Shown here: positions 1 through 8,473 of the stretch, piece by piece
Layout: each line of letters opens with the position of its first letter
How positions within the stretch are numbered: position 1 is the stretch's first letter
Source of the DNA: JANMOK01 sp031415055
Lineage (GTDB): Bacteria; Pseudomonadota; Alphaproteobacteria; Rhodobacterales; Rhodobacteraceae
Direction of reading: 5' to 3'
Assembly: GCA_031415055.1 (NCBI GenBank)
Contig: JANOQZ010000003.1
Location: 18,057 to 82,056, forward strand
DNA length: 64,000 nt
Notes under the pieces: generated by a model
What the model was told of the DNA's origin: nothing
The model's database searches: none
What the model saw: only the letters and a program-made list of their open reading frames with translations
Position numbers and translations under genes: made by a program

Positions 1-576
1 CATGGCCAGAATTCCGCCGATCATCGGGAACAGGATCAAAACCACGCTGCGTTCATTTGGGCCAATCAAGCGCACGATCACCGTGGCGGCGGAGCCAAAG
101 ACCGCTGCAACCAATGCGCCGGCATGACCAAGGCCGAAATGCGAAATACCTGGGCGCAAAACAATGAGCACGCCGATTAGGCCAACAAGGACTGCAATCA
201 ATCGCGATGGTCCAATTTTTTCACCCAATAAGGGCACGGCCATGAGCGTGATGATGAGCGGCGAAGCAAAGATCAGGGCATAAGCCTCTGCCAGCGGCAA
301 CAAGGTGAAGGCGGTAAAAGCGCCAGCAGCACCCATCAGGCCAAGGACCGTGCGTAAAGTAACTAACCAAGGGCGGCGGGGGCGAAAGTTTTCTTCCTTA
401 CTATCGGCCATCATCAGCATCGTTGTGGGAATGAAGGCGAAGAGGTTGGCAAAGAGAATGATCTGAAACACCGAATAGCCCGACCCCAACACTTTGATCA
501 GCGAATCGTGCAAGGCAAATATGGCGAAAGCCAAAAGCGCAAAGCTGCCGCCGCGCCGCAAGGATTGGCCGTTCAT
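1..576 (-). CDS. DMT-superfamily (EamA) transporter, partial
   Basis: The gene starts at ATG 576 and runs off the left edge, so only the first 192 codons are present. The protein opens MNGQSLRRGG and is almost wholly hydrophobic, with about six membrane segments visible; polar residues are confined to short loops such as ADSKEENFRPRR near residue 57. The pattern ALxPLAEAYALIFASPL followed by LGE and a glycine-rich helix is characteristic of EamA-domain drug/metabolite exporters of the inner membrane. The substrate cannot be told from sequence. It is transcribed away from the thi operon. The family call is firm and the function is open. Confidence 0.85.
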   Translation of the reverse strand, partial: MNGQSLRRGGSFALLAFAIFALHDSLIKVLGSGYSVFQIILFANLFAFIPTTMLMMADSKEENFRPRRPWLVTLRTVLGLMGAAGAFTAFTLLPLAEAYALIFASPLIITLMAVPLLGEKIGPSRLIAVLVGLIGVLIVLRPGISHFGLGHAGALVAAVFGSAATVIVRLIGPNERSVVLILFPMIGGILAM

Positions 577-703
577 ACGGGGTGATCTCCGGGGATATTC
601 GATAGCGATCAGCGTCATCTATTCTTTTGCGTCGGCAACCTCAATTCCCCATTTCTGGTGAGGCGGCTTGCGTTTGCCAACCGAGCCGCATAGGAAGGAG
701 CAG

Positions 704-790
704 CCTCGGGGGGCCTGTGATCAGGCTGAGATGTTTCAACCGAAACGAACCCGTTGAACCTGAACCGGATCATGCCGGCGTAGGGAAGGC
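704..790 (+). promoter_or_regulatory. TPP riboswitch (THI element)
   Basis: The conserved thiamine pyrophosphate aptamer is readable: a P2 stem GCCT/AGGC (713-716/723-726), the CTGAGA box at 726-731, then ACCCGTTGAACCTGAACCGG and the ATGCCGGCGTAGGGA signature at 772-786. It lies upstream of thiBPQ on the same strand. Downstream, CTCCA at 816-820 can pair with TGGAG at 835-839, which contains the thiB Shine-Dalgarno, so control of translation initiation is the likely output. The aptamer call is firm; the switching mechanism is inferred. Confidence 0.95.
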
Positions 791-845
791 GGGTAGCTTT
801 TGGGCTGCCATGTCTCTCCATTACGTCGCAGAATTGGAGGACAAA

Positions 846-1847
846 ATGAAATCCACTTTGCTATCTGCGGCTGTTCTGGGCATTTTTGCCGGAGCAGGAA
901 CCGCGCAAGATCGGCCTGAATTGGTGGTCTATACCTATGATAGTTTCGTTTCGGAATGGGGGCCGGGACCGATCATTGAACCGTTATTTGAGGCCACTTG
1001 CGACTGCGACTTGAAACTGGTTCCAGCAGGTGACGGGGCTGCGGTTTTGTCGCGTTTGCAGCTTGAGGGCCAGCACAGCGACGCCGATGTGGTGTTGGGA
1101 TTGGATACCAGTATCAGCGGGTCCGCCTTGGCTTCTGGTCTTTTTACAGCACATGGAATCGCCTTGCCGGAACTAAACCTTCCCGTCGATTGGAACGATC
1201 CAATATTCATCCCGTTTGACTGGGGTTATTTTGCCTTTGTCTATGACACCACGAGACTATCCCATCCGCCGACCAGTTTCACAGACCTGCGCAACGTGCC
1301 GGACAGTTTCAAAATCATCATCGAGGACCCGCGTTCATCGACACCGGGGCTGGGTCTCCTCCTTTGGATTAAGCAGGTATTTGGCGACGATGCGGATCAA
1401 GTTTGGGCAGACATTGCTCCGAATATCTTGACGGTAACCGCAGGTTGGTCAGAGGCCTATGGTCTGTTTTTGCAGGGTGAGGCGGATATGGTCTTAAGTT
1501 ACACCACATCACCTGCCTATCATTTGATTGCCGAATATGACGATAGCAAAGCTGCGGCTGCTTTCGTCGAAGGCCACTACATGCAGGTCGAAACCGCAGC
1601 GATTCTTAAATCGAGCGACCAACCCGAACTGGCCCGGCAGTTCTTGGAATTTGTCTTGTCCGACGATTTTCAGGCTGCAATTCCGACGACGAATTGGATG
1701 TATCCAGTGCGAATTCCAGTGTCCGGACTGCCGAGTGGTTTTGATACCATGATCGTGCCGACGAAATCACTACTCTTTTCCAATGGTGACGCGGCGAATG
1801 TGCGTGACGAGGCACTGGCGGAATGGATCGCCGCTTTGGCACGCTAA
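846..1847 (+). CDS. thiB: Thiamine ABC transporter substrate-binding protein
   Basis: This is a 333-residue periplasmic binding protein. ATG 846 was chosen because GGAGG sits at 836-840 and the N-terminus (MKSTLLSAAVLGIFAGAGTAQ) is a signal peptide; a longer reading frame would run through the riboswitch. The mature part begins ELVVYTYDSF, as in family-1 extracellular solute-binding proteins, and contains WGYFAFVYD, a hinge-strand pattern typical of ThiB/TbpA. It captures thiamine or its phosphates in the periplasm and hands them to ThiP. The TPP riboswitch immediately upstream and the overlapping thiP and thiQ genes support the assignment strongly. Confidence 0.95.
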   Translation: MKSTLLSAAVLGIFAGAGTAQDRPELVVYTYDSFVSEWGPGPIIEPLFEATCDCDLKLVPAGDGAAVLSRLQLEGQHSDADVVLGLDTSISGSALASGLFTAHGIALPELNLPVDWNDPIFIPFDWGYFAFVYDTTRLSHPPTSFTDLRNVPDSFKIIIEDPRSSTPGLGLLLWIKQVFGDDADQVWADIAPNILTVTAGWSEAYGLFLQGEADMVLSYTTSPAYHLIAEYDDSKAAAAFVEGHYMQVETAAILKSSDQPELARQFLEFVLSDDFQAAIPTTNWMYPVRIPVSGLPSGFDTMIVPTKSLLFSNGDAANVRDEALAEWIAALAR

Positions 1848-3406
1848 TAATGGCATCGAACCGCGCCCTTGTTGTCTTGGGCTGGACAGCCTTGGCTCTG
1901 ATTACATCAGTTAGCTTCGGCTCGGTTTTGGCAGTAGCTTTCGTGGGCGACTGGAACCACGGTTTTCCAATAGGCGCATTAAGTTCGCTGCGTTTTACAC
2001 TGTTGCAAGCCGGAATATCGGCCGTGATATGCGTCGTTTTGGCCGTGCCACTTTCCCGCGCATTGGCTTGCAGAAGTTTTGTCGGACGCCGCAGTTTGGT
2101 CACGCTGCTCGGCGTTCCGTTTCTTTTGCCCGCATTGGTTGCCGTTTTGGGGCTTCTCTCAATATTCGGGCGATCAGGACCGGTTAGCGGTGCTTTGGTG
2201 TATTTTGGTTTTCAACCCCTCAACATTTACGGCCTGCCCGGAATTTTACTGGTACATTTTTTTTTCAATTTGCCGCTGGTCACGCGGCTGATTTTGCAAG
2301 GTTGGTCCGATATTCCGAGCGAGCAGTTTCGTTTGGCCGCCCAGCTGGATATGCGCGGCGCAAACTTTTTTTGGAGCTTGGAGTGGCCCATGTTAAGGCG
2401 CGTTTTGCCGGGCGCATTTCTGTTGGTATTTCTTCTCTGCACCACAAGTTTCGCTGTCGTATTGACGATGGGCGGCGGTCCGAAGGCGACAACTTTGGAA
2501 TTAGCCATTTTTCAGGCCCTGAGGTTCGATTTTGATTTGAGCGCAGCGGCGCAACTTGCTTTTTTGCAAGTATTGGTTTGCGGCTTTTCGGTACTTGCGG
2601 TTGCCTTGGTTCAAGGCAAAAGTGCCTTCGGCACCACGCTAGGAAGCTTTCACAATCGATCGGACGGTGACGGAACTTGGCGACTGATTGCTGACTGCGT
2701 GACTATCATCGCTGCAAGCGCGTTCCTTTTTCTCCCAATCATTTCCATCCTGTTCACGGGCCTACCCGCACTGATTTCTGGGTTACCAAACAGCGTTTGG
2801 CTGGCAACATTTCGATCGTTGCTGGTTGCACTGACTTCCTCGGTTTTGACGGTTTTCTTTAGCCTAGTCATTGCGCAAATGCTCAATACTCGCCAAGACT
2901 TGAAGACCCGATTTGCCGAGATTGCCAGTTACTTACCGCTGGCAATTTCGCCGTTTGTCATGGGCACCGGCCTGTTCATTATGATAAATCCTTTCGCCGA
3001 TCCGTTCGCTTTGGCTCTGGTGGTCACGGTGATCGTCAATACGTGCCTGTGCATTCCATTGGCCCTGCGCGGGTTGATTCCGGCATTCGCCAAGGCTCGA
3101 CAGAGATATGGGCGACTGGCACTGTCGCTGGATTTGCACGGCTGGACGGCATTTCGCGTGGCATTCTGGCCCGAAATCAAGCAACCGGTGCGGTTTTCTG
3201 CAGCAATTACTGCGGCTTTGTCGATGGGCGACCTTGGTGTCATCGCGCTGTTTGCAACGCCTGACGGCGGAACTTTGCCGCTGTTGATGCAACGATTGTT
3301 GGCGTCCTATCAGATGGACGCGGCGGCCGGCGTGGCGGCACTGCTTTTAATCCTGTCGTTTGGATTGTTCTGGTTCATTGATCGAGGCGTGCGAATTGGG
3401 CATTGA
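1823..3406 (+). CDS. thiP: Thiamine ABC transporter permease
   Basis: This large double-unit permease has up to 527 residues and about 12 membrane segments. Each half carries a cytoplasmic EAA-type loop (around residues 176-200, LAAQLDMRGANFFWSLEWP, and 427-450, LALSLDLHGWTAFRVAFWP) that docks ThiQ. The fused two-domain architecture and length fit ThiP (about 530 residues). Two starts are plausible: ATG 1823, which overlaps thiB by 25 nt and has GAGG at 1809-1812, and ATG 1850, two bases after the thiB stop. It forms the inner-membrane channel for thiamine import and is translationally coupled to its neighbours. Confidence 0.93.
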   Translation: MDRRFGTLIMASNRALVVLGWTALALITSVSFGSVLAVAFVGDWNHGFPIGALSSLRFTLLQAGISAVICVVLAVPLSRALACRSFVGRRSLVTLLGVPFLLPALVAVLGLLSIFGRSGPVSGALVYFGFQPLNIYGLPGILLVHFFFNLPLVTRLILQGWSDIPSEQFRLAAQLDMRGANFFWSLEWPMLRRVLPGAFLLVFLLCTTSFAVVLTMGGGPKATTLELAIFQALRFDFDLSAAAQLAFLQVLVCGFSVLAVALVQGKSAFGTTLGSFHNRSDGDGTWRLIADCVTIIAASAFLFLPIISILFTGLPALISGLPNSVWLATFRSLLVALTSSVLTVFFSLVIAQMLNTRQDLKTRFAEIASYLPLAISPFVMGTGLFIMINPFADPFALALVVTVIVNTCLCIPLALRGLIPAFAKARQRYGRLALSLDLHGWTAFRVAFWPEIKQPVRFSAAITAALSMGDLGVIALFATPDGGTLPLLMQRLLASYQMDAAAGVAALLLILSFGLFWFIDRGVRIGH

Positions 3407-4091
3407 ACTGGACCACATCTTGTTGCGATTGGGCCAGTTTCAATTGACGGCGGACTTGCAGTTTGCTTCGGCAACAACGACAGCCCTTATCGGAGCCTCG
3501 GGTAGTGGCAAAAGCACAATCTTGGCGGCTATTGCGGGGTTCATCGAATTGCAATCCGGCTCCATCCGATTAGACGGTAAGGACATGCAAAATGTGCCGC
3601 CCGGTCAGCGCCCGGTGACGATGCTGTTTCAGGACTACAACTTATTTCCCCATCTCAGTGTCGCGCAAAACGTCGGACTGGGATTGAAACCAAGTCTTCG
3701 GTTGAACAAGGACGAATTGGGTTTGGTCAAGGATGCTTTAGCCCGAGTCGATCTGGCAGGACTTGGCAATCGTTTGCCTGCGCAACTTTCAGGCGGTCAG
3801 GCGGGCCGTGTGGCGCTCGCCCGTGCCTTGTTACGCAAAAGGCCGGTATTGCTGCTGGATGAGCCTTTCGCCGCTCTAGGCCCTGCCCAACGCAGCGAGA
3901 TGCTCGATTTGGTTTCGCAGGTGCAGGTCGAGAAGTCGTTGACGGTTCTGTTGGTAACGCACTTGCCAGAAGACGCTGCGAGGATTGCTTCCTTCGCATC
4001 CGTCGTTGCAAACGGCACTGTCACCAAGCCCGTTGCAACTGCACAATTGTTCGCCGATCCGCCGCCAGCACTGCGCGACTATTTAGGCTGA
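3360..4091 (+). CDS. thiQ: Thiamine ABC transporter ATP-binding protein
   Basis: This is the ATPase subunit of the thiamine importer. From the 3360 start, Walker A GASGSGKST is at residues 45-53, the ABC signature LSGGQ at 143-147, Walker B VLLLDEP at 163-169, and a switch histidine lies in LLVTHLPEDA. The first ATG overlaps thiP by 47 nt; family alignment suggests the true N-terminus is nearer GIELDHILLRL, which would need TTG 3396 or another rare start. The protein ends seven bases before the convergent petC stop. Function is secure from domain and operon; the start is uncertain. Confidence 0.93.
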   Translation: MDCSGSLIEACELGIELDHILLRLGQFQLTADLQFASATTTALIGASGSGKSTILAAIAGFIELQSGSIRLDGKDMQNVPPGQRPVTMLFQDYNLFPHLSVAQNVGLGLKPSLRLNKDELGLVKDALARVDLAGLGNRLPAQLSGGQAGRVALARALLRKRPVLLLDEPFAALGPAQRSEMLDLVSQVQVEKSLTVLLVTHLPEDAARIASFASVVANGTVTKPVATAQLFADPPPALRDYLG

Positions 4092-4098
4092 AACCGCG

Positions 4099-4899
4099 CT
4101 AGGCCGCTTTGCGTTTGATCGGTGCCCAAAGTCGTTTGTTGGTCAGGTATAGCAAGGCCGCCAACAGCCCCAAGAAAAAGAAAGCGACGAAACCAAAGTG
4201 TTTACGCGCCATCATCTTGGGCTCGGCGGTCCACATCAGAAATGATGCCACATCCATTGACATGGTTTCTACAGTTGCGGGAACTTCGTTCGCATACGTC
4301 ACCTTGTCGGCTTCGAGCGGCGGCGGCATCTTGATCCAGCCGCCCGGGAAGGCCGTATTCTCATAGTAAGTTTCGCCCGCTTCCTCTTTTTCCTTGCCGG
4401 TATAGCCCGTCAAAATTGCGTTGATATATTCCGGACCACCCATACCTTTGAAAAATTGATTGATTCCCGTACCGCTTGGACCGTGGAACCCTGCCCGGCC
4501 TTTGGCCATCAGGCTTAAGTCCGGTGCACCGGCTTCGGTATTGGCAAGGAATTTGTCGGAAGGAATTCCGGGTCGGGGTTCGCCGGTGTCAGCATCGGAA
4601 ATCTCGAACTGGGCTGCGTAAGCCTTCACTTCGGCGGTGCCAAACTCTGGTCCGCCTTCGTCACCAAGATTTCTGAAGGCGACATATTTCAACCCGTGGC
4701 ACGCTGCACAAACTTCGGTGTAAACCTGCAACCCCCGCTGGAGCTGGTGTTGGTTGAACTTGCCAAACGGACCCTCGTGGGCAAAAGCCACGTCGGGGAT
4801 TGCCGATTCATGTGACATTGAAGAATTCTCTTCTTGCCCCAGCGCGGATCCGGCGAAGCCGAGAACAAGCATTGCGGCGAAGATGTTTTTTGCGATCAT
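4099..4899 (-). CDS. petC: Cytochrome c1 (bc1 complex)
   Basis: This 266-residue haem subunit of ubiquinol:cytochrome c oxidoreductase carries electrons from the Rieske centre to soluble cytochrome c. The c-type haem motif CAACH is at residues 64-68, and a methionine ligand candidate lies in WIKMPPPL. A signal peptide (MIAKNIFAAMLVLGFAGSALG) and a C-terminal anchor near residues 234-253 fit periplasmic exposure. I chose ATG 4899, preceded by AGGA, over GTG 4917, because it starts a clean signal peptide. It is the last gene of petABC, 18 bases after petB. Confidence 0.97.
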   Translation of the reverse strand: MIAKNIFAAMLVLGFAGSALGQEENSSMSHESAIPDVAFAHEGPFGKFNQHQLQRGLQVYTEVCAACHGLKYVAFRNLGDEGGPEFGTAEVKAYAAQFEISDADTGEPRPGIPSDKFLANTEAGAPDLSLMAKGRAGFHGPSGTGINQFFKGMGGPEYINAILTGYTGKEKEEAGETYYENTAFPGGWIKMPPPLEADKVTYANEVPATVETMSMDVASFLMWTAEPKMMARKHFGFVAFFFLGLLAALLYLTNKRLWAPIKRKAA

Positions 4900-4917
4900 C
4901 TTATTCTTTTCCTGCAC

Positions 4918-6201
4918 TTATTCAGCCGGGGTCGGCGGGTAATGGGAGTCAAAGTCGTCGGCAATAGTTTTGGGCTGATCCAATGGTGTTTCGGTGACGC
5001 CAAGCAATGGCAGGATCACCAAGAAATAGGCGAACCAGTAGATCGCGCCAAGCAGCGAAATAAGTGGCACCAGACCTTCGGCCGGTTGTGACCCGCACCA
5101 CATCAGGACGATGAAGTCGATCACCAGTAGCCAGAACCAGTATTTGAACTGCGGGCGGTATCGGCCCGAACGCACCCGGCTGGTATCGAGCCAGGGAACC
5201 AACGCCATGACAAGGATGGACCCGAACATCGCCAATACGCCAAGGAACTTGGCTTCGAGGAACAAGATATCAAAGGTGATACCCCGTAAGATGGCGTAGA
5301 ACGGCAGGAAGTACCATTCGGGCACAATATGCTGCGGCGTGGAAAGCGGGTTGGCTTCAACATAGTTGACCGGATCACCGAAATAGTTCGGCATAAAGCC
5401 GACGATGGCAACAAATACGACCAAGATCACCACCAACCAGAATACGTCTTTGATGACATAATAGGGCCAGAACGGCACCGTGTCTTTTTCGGCAACAGCT
5501 TTGGAGTCGCGCCGGACCTCAACGCCTGTCGGGTTGTTGTTGCCAGTTGTGTGGAAAGCCCAGACATGAACAATGACGAGGCCTGCAATGACAAACGGAA
5601 GCAAGTAGTGCAGCGAGAAAAAGCGGTTCAACGTCGCGTTGTCGACCGAAGGTCCGCCCAGCAACCAAGTCTGGATCGTTTCGCCAATGCCGGGAATTGC
5701 GCCAAATAGGCCGGTAATCACCGTTGCGCCCCAGAACGACATCTGGCCCCAAGGTAACACGTAACCCATGAACGCGGTTGCCATCATCAACAAGTAAATC
5801 AGCATACCGATGATCCAAGTCACCTCACGAGGGGCCTTGTAGGAGCCGTAGTAGAGGCCACGGAAGATGTGGATGTAGACAGCAAAAAAGAACAACGACG
5901 CGCCATTCATATGAAGATAGCGCAGCGCCCAGCCGCCGTTCACGTCGCGCATGATGTGTTCAATCGAGGCGAAAGCCTGATCGACGTGCGGGGTGTAGTG
6001 CATCGCCAAGACGATGCCGGTGACAATTTGAAGCACAAGGCAAAATGCCAGAACGATGCCGAATATCCACCACCAATTCAGGTTTTTTGGGGTGGGAATC
6101 ACCAGCGTCGAATAGATGAGGCCGACAACGGGAAGCCTTGAATTCAGCCATTTTTCGAAACCGGACTTCGGCTCGTAAGAGTCGTGTGGGATGCCGCCCA
6201 T
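4918..6201 (-). CDS. petB: Cytochrome b (bc1 complex)
   Basis: This 427-residue integral membrane subunit carries the two b haems and the quinol-oxidising and quinone-reducing sites. The characteristic WWIFGIVLAF, GYVLPWGQMSFWGATVITG and PEWYFLPFYAILR stretches, including the conserved PEWY of the Qo site, are all present, with eight or more membrane helices. The length suits undivided bacterial cytochrome b rather than the split b6/subunit IV form. The start is ATG 6201, four bases after the petA stop, indicating co-transcription with petA and petC. Confidence 0.98.
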   Translation of the reverse strand: MGGIPHDSYEPKSGFEKWLNSRLPVVGLIYSTLVIPTPKNLNWWWIFGIVLAFCLVLQIVTGIVLAMHYTPHVDQAFASIEHIMRDVNGGWALRYLHMNGASLFFFAVYIHIFRGLYYGSYKAPREVTWIIGMLIYLLMMATAFMGYVLPWGQMSFWGATVITGLFGAIPGIGETIQTWLLGGPSVDNATLNRFFSLHYLLPFVIAGLVIVHVWAFHTTGNNNPTGVEVRRDSKAVAEKDTVPFWPYYVIKDVFWLVVILVVFVAIVGFMPNYFGDPVNYVEANPLSTPQHIVPEWYFLPFYAILRGITFDILFLEAKFLGVLAMFGSILVMALVPWLDTSRVRSGRYRPQFKYWFWLLVIDFIVLMWCGSQPAEGLVPLISLLGAIYWFAYFLVILPLLGVTETPLDQPKTIADDFDSHYPPTPAE

Positions 6202-6205
6202 CTGA

Positions 6206-6778
6206 TTATTCTCCGTCTTTGCCGAGTTTGATGACCAGATCGGACACGAAAGCCGCTACTGGAATATCCAAGTTTCTTGGTGCTGGACCTTTGCGTATGC
6301 GACCAGCGGTATCGTAGTGTGATCCATGACAGGGGCAGAACCAACCGCCAAAGTCGCCAGCGTCGCCAAGCGGTATGCAGCCAAGATGCGTGCAGACACC
6401 CATCATTACCAGCCATTTGCCATCGGCATCAATCGTGCGATTCGCGTCGGATGCATCGGCTGTGGGATCAAGGTTGTCGTTCTCTGCCGTCATGTCGCGC
6501 AGTTCATTTATGTCAACAGCGCGCCCGGCAGCAATTTCCTCGTCTGTCCGATGGCGAATGAACACAGGCTTGCCCCGCCATTTAACCGTCAACTGGGTGC
6601 CAGGTTCTAAGGTAGTAACATCGACCTCTTTGGTGGCAACGGCCAGCACATCCGCACTTGGGTTCATTTGATTGACAAGCGGCCAAACGGCTGCGCCGGT
6701 GGCCACAGCACCCGCCGCGGCCGTGGCGACATACAAGAAATCGCGACGCGATCCTGATTGATCTTCGGCGTGGGACAC
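6206..6778 (-). CDS. petA: Ubiquinol-cytochrome c reductase Rieske iron-sulfur subunit
   Basis: This 190-residue Rieske protein is the first gene of petABC. The 2Fe-2S ligands are clear: C129-T-H131-LGC134 and CPCH (148-151) followed by GSH. The N-terminus carries a Tat-type SRRDFLYVATAAAG signal-anchor. The start is GTG 6778, preceded by GGGAG, because this gives MSHAEDQSGSRRDF, essentially the Rhodobacter Rieske N-terminus; a start further upstream would add 15 unlikely residues. It takes electrons from quinol and passes them to cytochrome c1. Its promoter must lie in the 148 bp shared with divergent trmL. Confidence 0.97.
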   Translation of the reverse strand: MSHAEDQSGSRRDFLYVATAAAGAVATGAAVWPLVNQMNPSADVLAVATKEVDVTTLEPGTQLTVKWRGKPVFIRHRTDEEIAAGRAVDINELRDMTAENDNLDPTADASDANRTIDADGKWLVMMGVCTHLGCIPLGDAGDFGGWFCPCHGSHYDTAGRIRKGPAPRNLDIPVAAFVSDLVIKLGKDGE

Positions 6779-6926
6779 GTTCTTCTCCCTCTTGCGCCCA
6801 GATCGTTGCGGGCTGACATTCACGGATGCTCAAGTTGGAGCACAGTTGCGCGAGGAATAACGTGATGTTTCGTCGGGGTCCAGCGGACTTTAGGACGCAG
6901 TGCAAGCAATTCTACTGGATTATTTT

Positions 6927-7370
6927 ATGGCGATAAGACTTGCGGCTTTTGAACCCGATCTTGCCCCCAATTTGGGGGCAATGGTGCGGCTTGCCGCGTG
7001 CACCGGCGTTGGATTGGATATTGTTGAACCTTGCGGGTTTCCGTTTTCGCTCAAAGTTCTGCGCCATCAGGCGCTGGATTATGGCGACAAGGCTGACATC
7101 AGACGCCACGACGATTGGAAAAGTTTTGATCCGTGTGGCCGCATCATATTGTTGAGCACAAGTGGCAGTGTCCCAATCTGGGACTTTCGCTTTGAAAGCG
7201 ACGACACGTTGCTGCTAGGAAGGGAATCAGCCGGGGTTCCAAGCGACGTGCGGGCGACAGTGGACGCGATTGTCACAATTCCGATGCCCGGGATGGGCCG
7301 ATCCTTGAACGTCGCCATGGCGGCAGCAATCGCGTTATATGAAGCACTTCGCCAAACTAGGACTGCGTAA
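6927..7370 (+). CDS. trmL: tRNA (cytidine/uridine(34)-2'-O)-methyltransferase
   Basis: This 147-residue SPOUT methyltransferase of the TrmL/YibK type modifies the ribose at the wobble position of certain leucine tRNAs. Visible SPOUT features are the N-terminal PDLAPNLGAMVRLAA (family N-x-G), LLLGRESAGVP (the SAM-knot GxExxG motif) and the closing IPMPGMGRSLNVAMAAAIALYE with the conserved SLNV. ATG 6927 begins the protein exactly where family members begin; the in-frame upstream ATG 6900 adds nine unsupported residues. It is divergent from petABC, an arrangement I recall from other Rhodobacteraceae. Confidence 0.93.
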   Translation: MAIRLAAFEPDLAPNLGAMVRLAACTGVGLDIVEPCGFPFSLKVLRHQALDYGDKADIRRHDDWKSFDPCGRIILLSTSGSVPIWDFRFESDDTLLLGRESAGVPSDVRATVDAIVTIPMPGMGRSLNVAMAAAIALYEALRQTRTA

Positions 7371-7396
7371 AAAAAAGCGGGGGCCGAAGCCCCCAC
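7371..7396 (-). terminator. Intrinsic terminator of the VPLPA-CTERM gene
   Basis: A perfect six-pair stem GGGGGC/GCCCCC (7379-7384/7389-7394) closes a loop that reads TTCG on the minus strand. On that strand it is followed by GC and about eight T residues, the classical intrinsic terminator. It sits just below the stop of the minus-strand gene at 7414. The same hairpin may also stop trmL from the other side but lacks a T-run in that direction. Confidence 0.85.
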
Positions 7397-7413
7397 CCGC
7401 ATCCTGCCGAGTT

Positions 7414-8145
7414 TCAGGTCCGTTTTCGACGCTTGATCCAGCCAACAAAGCCAATCGAACCGGCCAAGAGTGGCAAAGCGGCAGGAAGTGGCACCGGTGA
7501 GGGCGATGGTACTTCCGTCAGCCGACCTTGCATTATCGCATGATTTCGCAAGCTCTCGTCAGAAAACAGCGAATTTCCATTGGTAAACGCGCCGATGAAG
7601 CCTGAAGCCTCAAACAAAAAGTTGCTTCCGTTGAAGGCGATGGTTTCCGACATGGCTGCATTTGTCAAAAACGTAATCAGGTCACCACATGGCGGCGTGT
7701 CGCCGTAGGGGCAGACGGCCTGATTGTTTCTGGTTTCATCGTGCATGACATCAAAAACCGAAGTCACGCTAAAAATTGTCGAAGCAAGGCCATCAACCAG
7801 CCGTCCTGTGATCGTCACGGAAAGCGTAGCAGCGGTGATTCCGCCGCCAAGGATGGTGAAATTGTTGTGGGTAAAGCGACCCAAATCAAACGAATCACCC
7901 AAAGCATGCGGTCCGGTGTTGTCAATTCCGCCGAAAATGTAGGAACTTTTTCGACCTTGAAAACGGTTCCCCCACGCCAGCCTTTGGCCGCCGTTAGTAA
8001 TTCTGACAGTTGGATTAGGTGCTGGGATGACATTACCCCAAGCGCCATCAACGGTGTCGATATAAGCCGTCGTCAGTGCCCACGAATAAGTAGGAACGAC
8101 AACGAACGCAAATGCCAATATGGCTGCGCGAACAGTGTAAAACAT
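7414..8145 (-). CDS. VPLPA-CTERM sorting-domain exported protein
   Basis: This 243-residue secreted protein of unknown role has a signal peptide (MFYTVRAAILAFAFVVVPTYSWA) and, at the extreme C-terminus, VPLPAALPLLAGSIGFVGWIKRRKRT in outline: the VPLPA motif, a hydrophobic helix and a basic tail. That tripartite tail is the PEP-CTERM-like VPLPA variant processed by exosortase systems and common in Rhodobacteraceae. The middle is rich in Gly, Thr, Asn and beta-prone residues, with a cysteine pair in CPYGDTPPCGD. ATG 8145 gives the clean signal peptide; a start at 8190 would add 15 residues. No exosortase gene lies in the window. Confidence 0.8.
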   Translation of the reverse strand: MFYTVRAAILAFAFVVVPTYSWALTTAYIDTVDGAWGNVIPAPNPTVRITNGGQRLAWGNRFQGRKSSYIFGGIDNTGPHALGDSFDLGRFTHNNFTILGGGITAATLSVTITGRLVDGLASTIFSVTSVFDVMHDETRNNQAVCPYGDTPPCGDLITFLTNAAMSETIAFNGSNFLFEASGFIGAFTNGNSLFSDESLRNHAIMQGRLTEVPSPSPVPLPAALPLLAGSIGFVGWIKRRKRT

Positions 8146-8473
8146 AGCTTTCTTAACCCCCAAATACCGATTCTGAAACCTAGAACCCAATCAATCGCTA
8201 CACAGTCGGTTTCCACTCGATGTCTGACTATACCATTTATTGCTGGGAAAATGAACCAAAAAAATTGTAATTTCGTTAACGTCGTCGCAAAATAATCACA
8301 TGCGTTGGTTGTTGGCCAAATTCTTTGTTGCATGCTGCAGGAAAATCATGCCCGTTGATTTGGATTTGATCTGCAAGCTTGGCTATGATTCAATGAGGCT
8401 GACTGCCGCGTCGGATGAGCTATGCGCCAGCAACCGAGGCCAAAACCGGCGACAAAAACAGGAGCATGCTACT
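8146..8473. other. AT-rich intergenic region between divergent genes
   Basis: These 328 bp separate the VPLPA-CTERM gene from the outer-membrane barrel gene. They are noticeably AT-rich around 8225-8300 and must hold both promoters, but no convincing -35/-10 pair or repeat was found. Reading frames that continue upstream of TTG 8474 are not supported by a ribosome site. AGGAG at 8460-8464 is the Shine-Dalgarno of the downstream gene. Confidence 0.6.
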
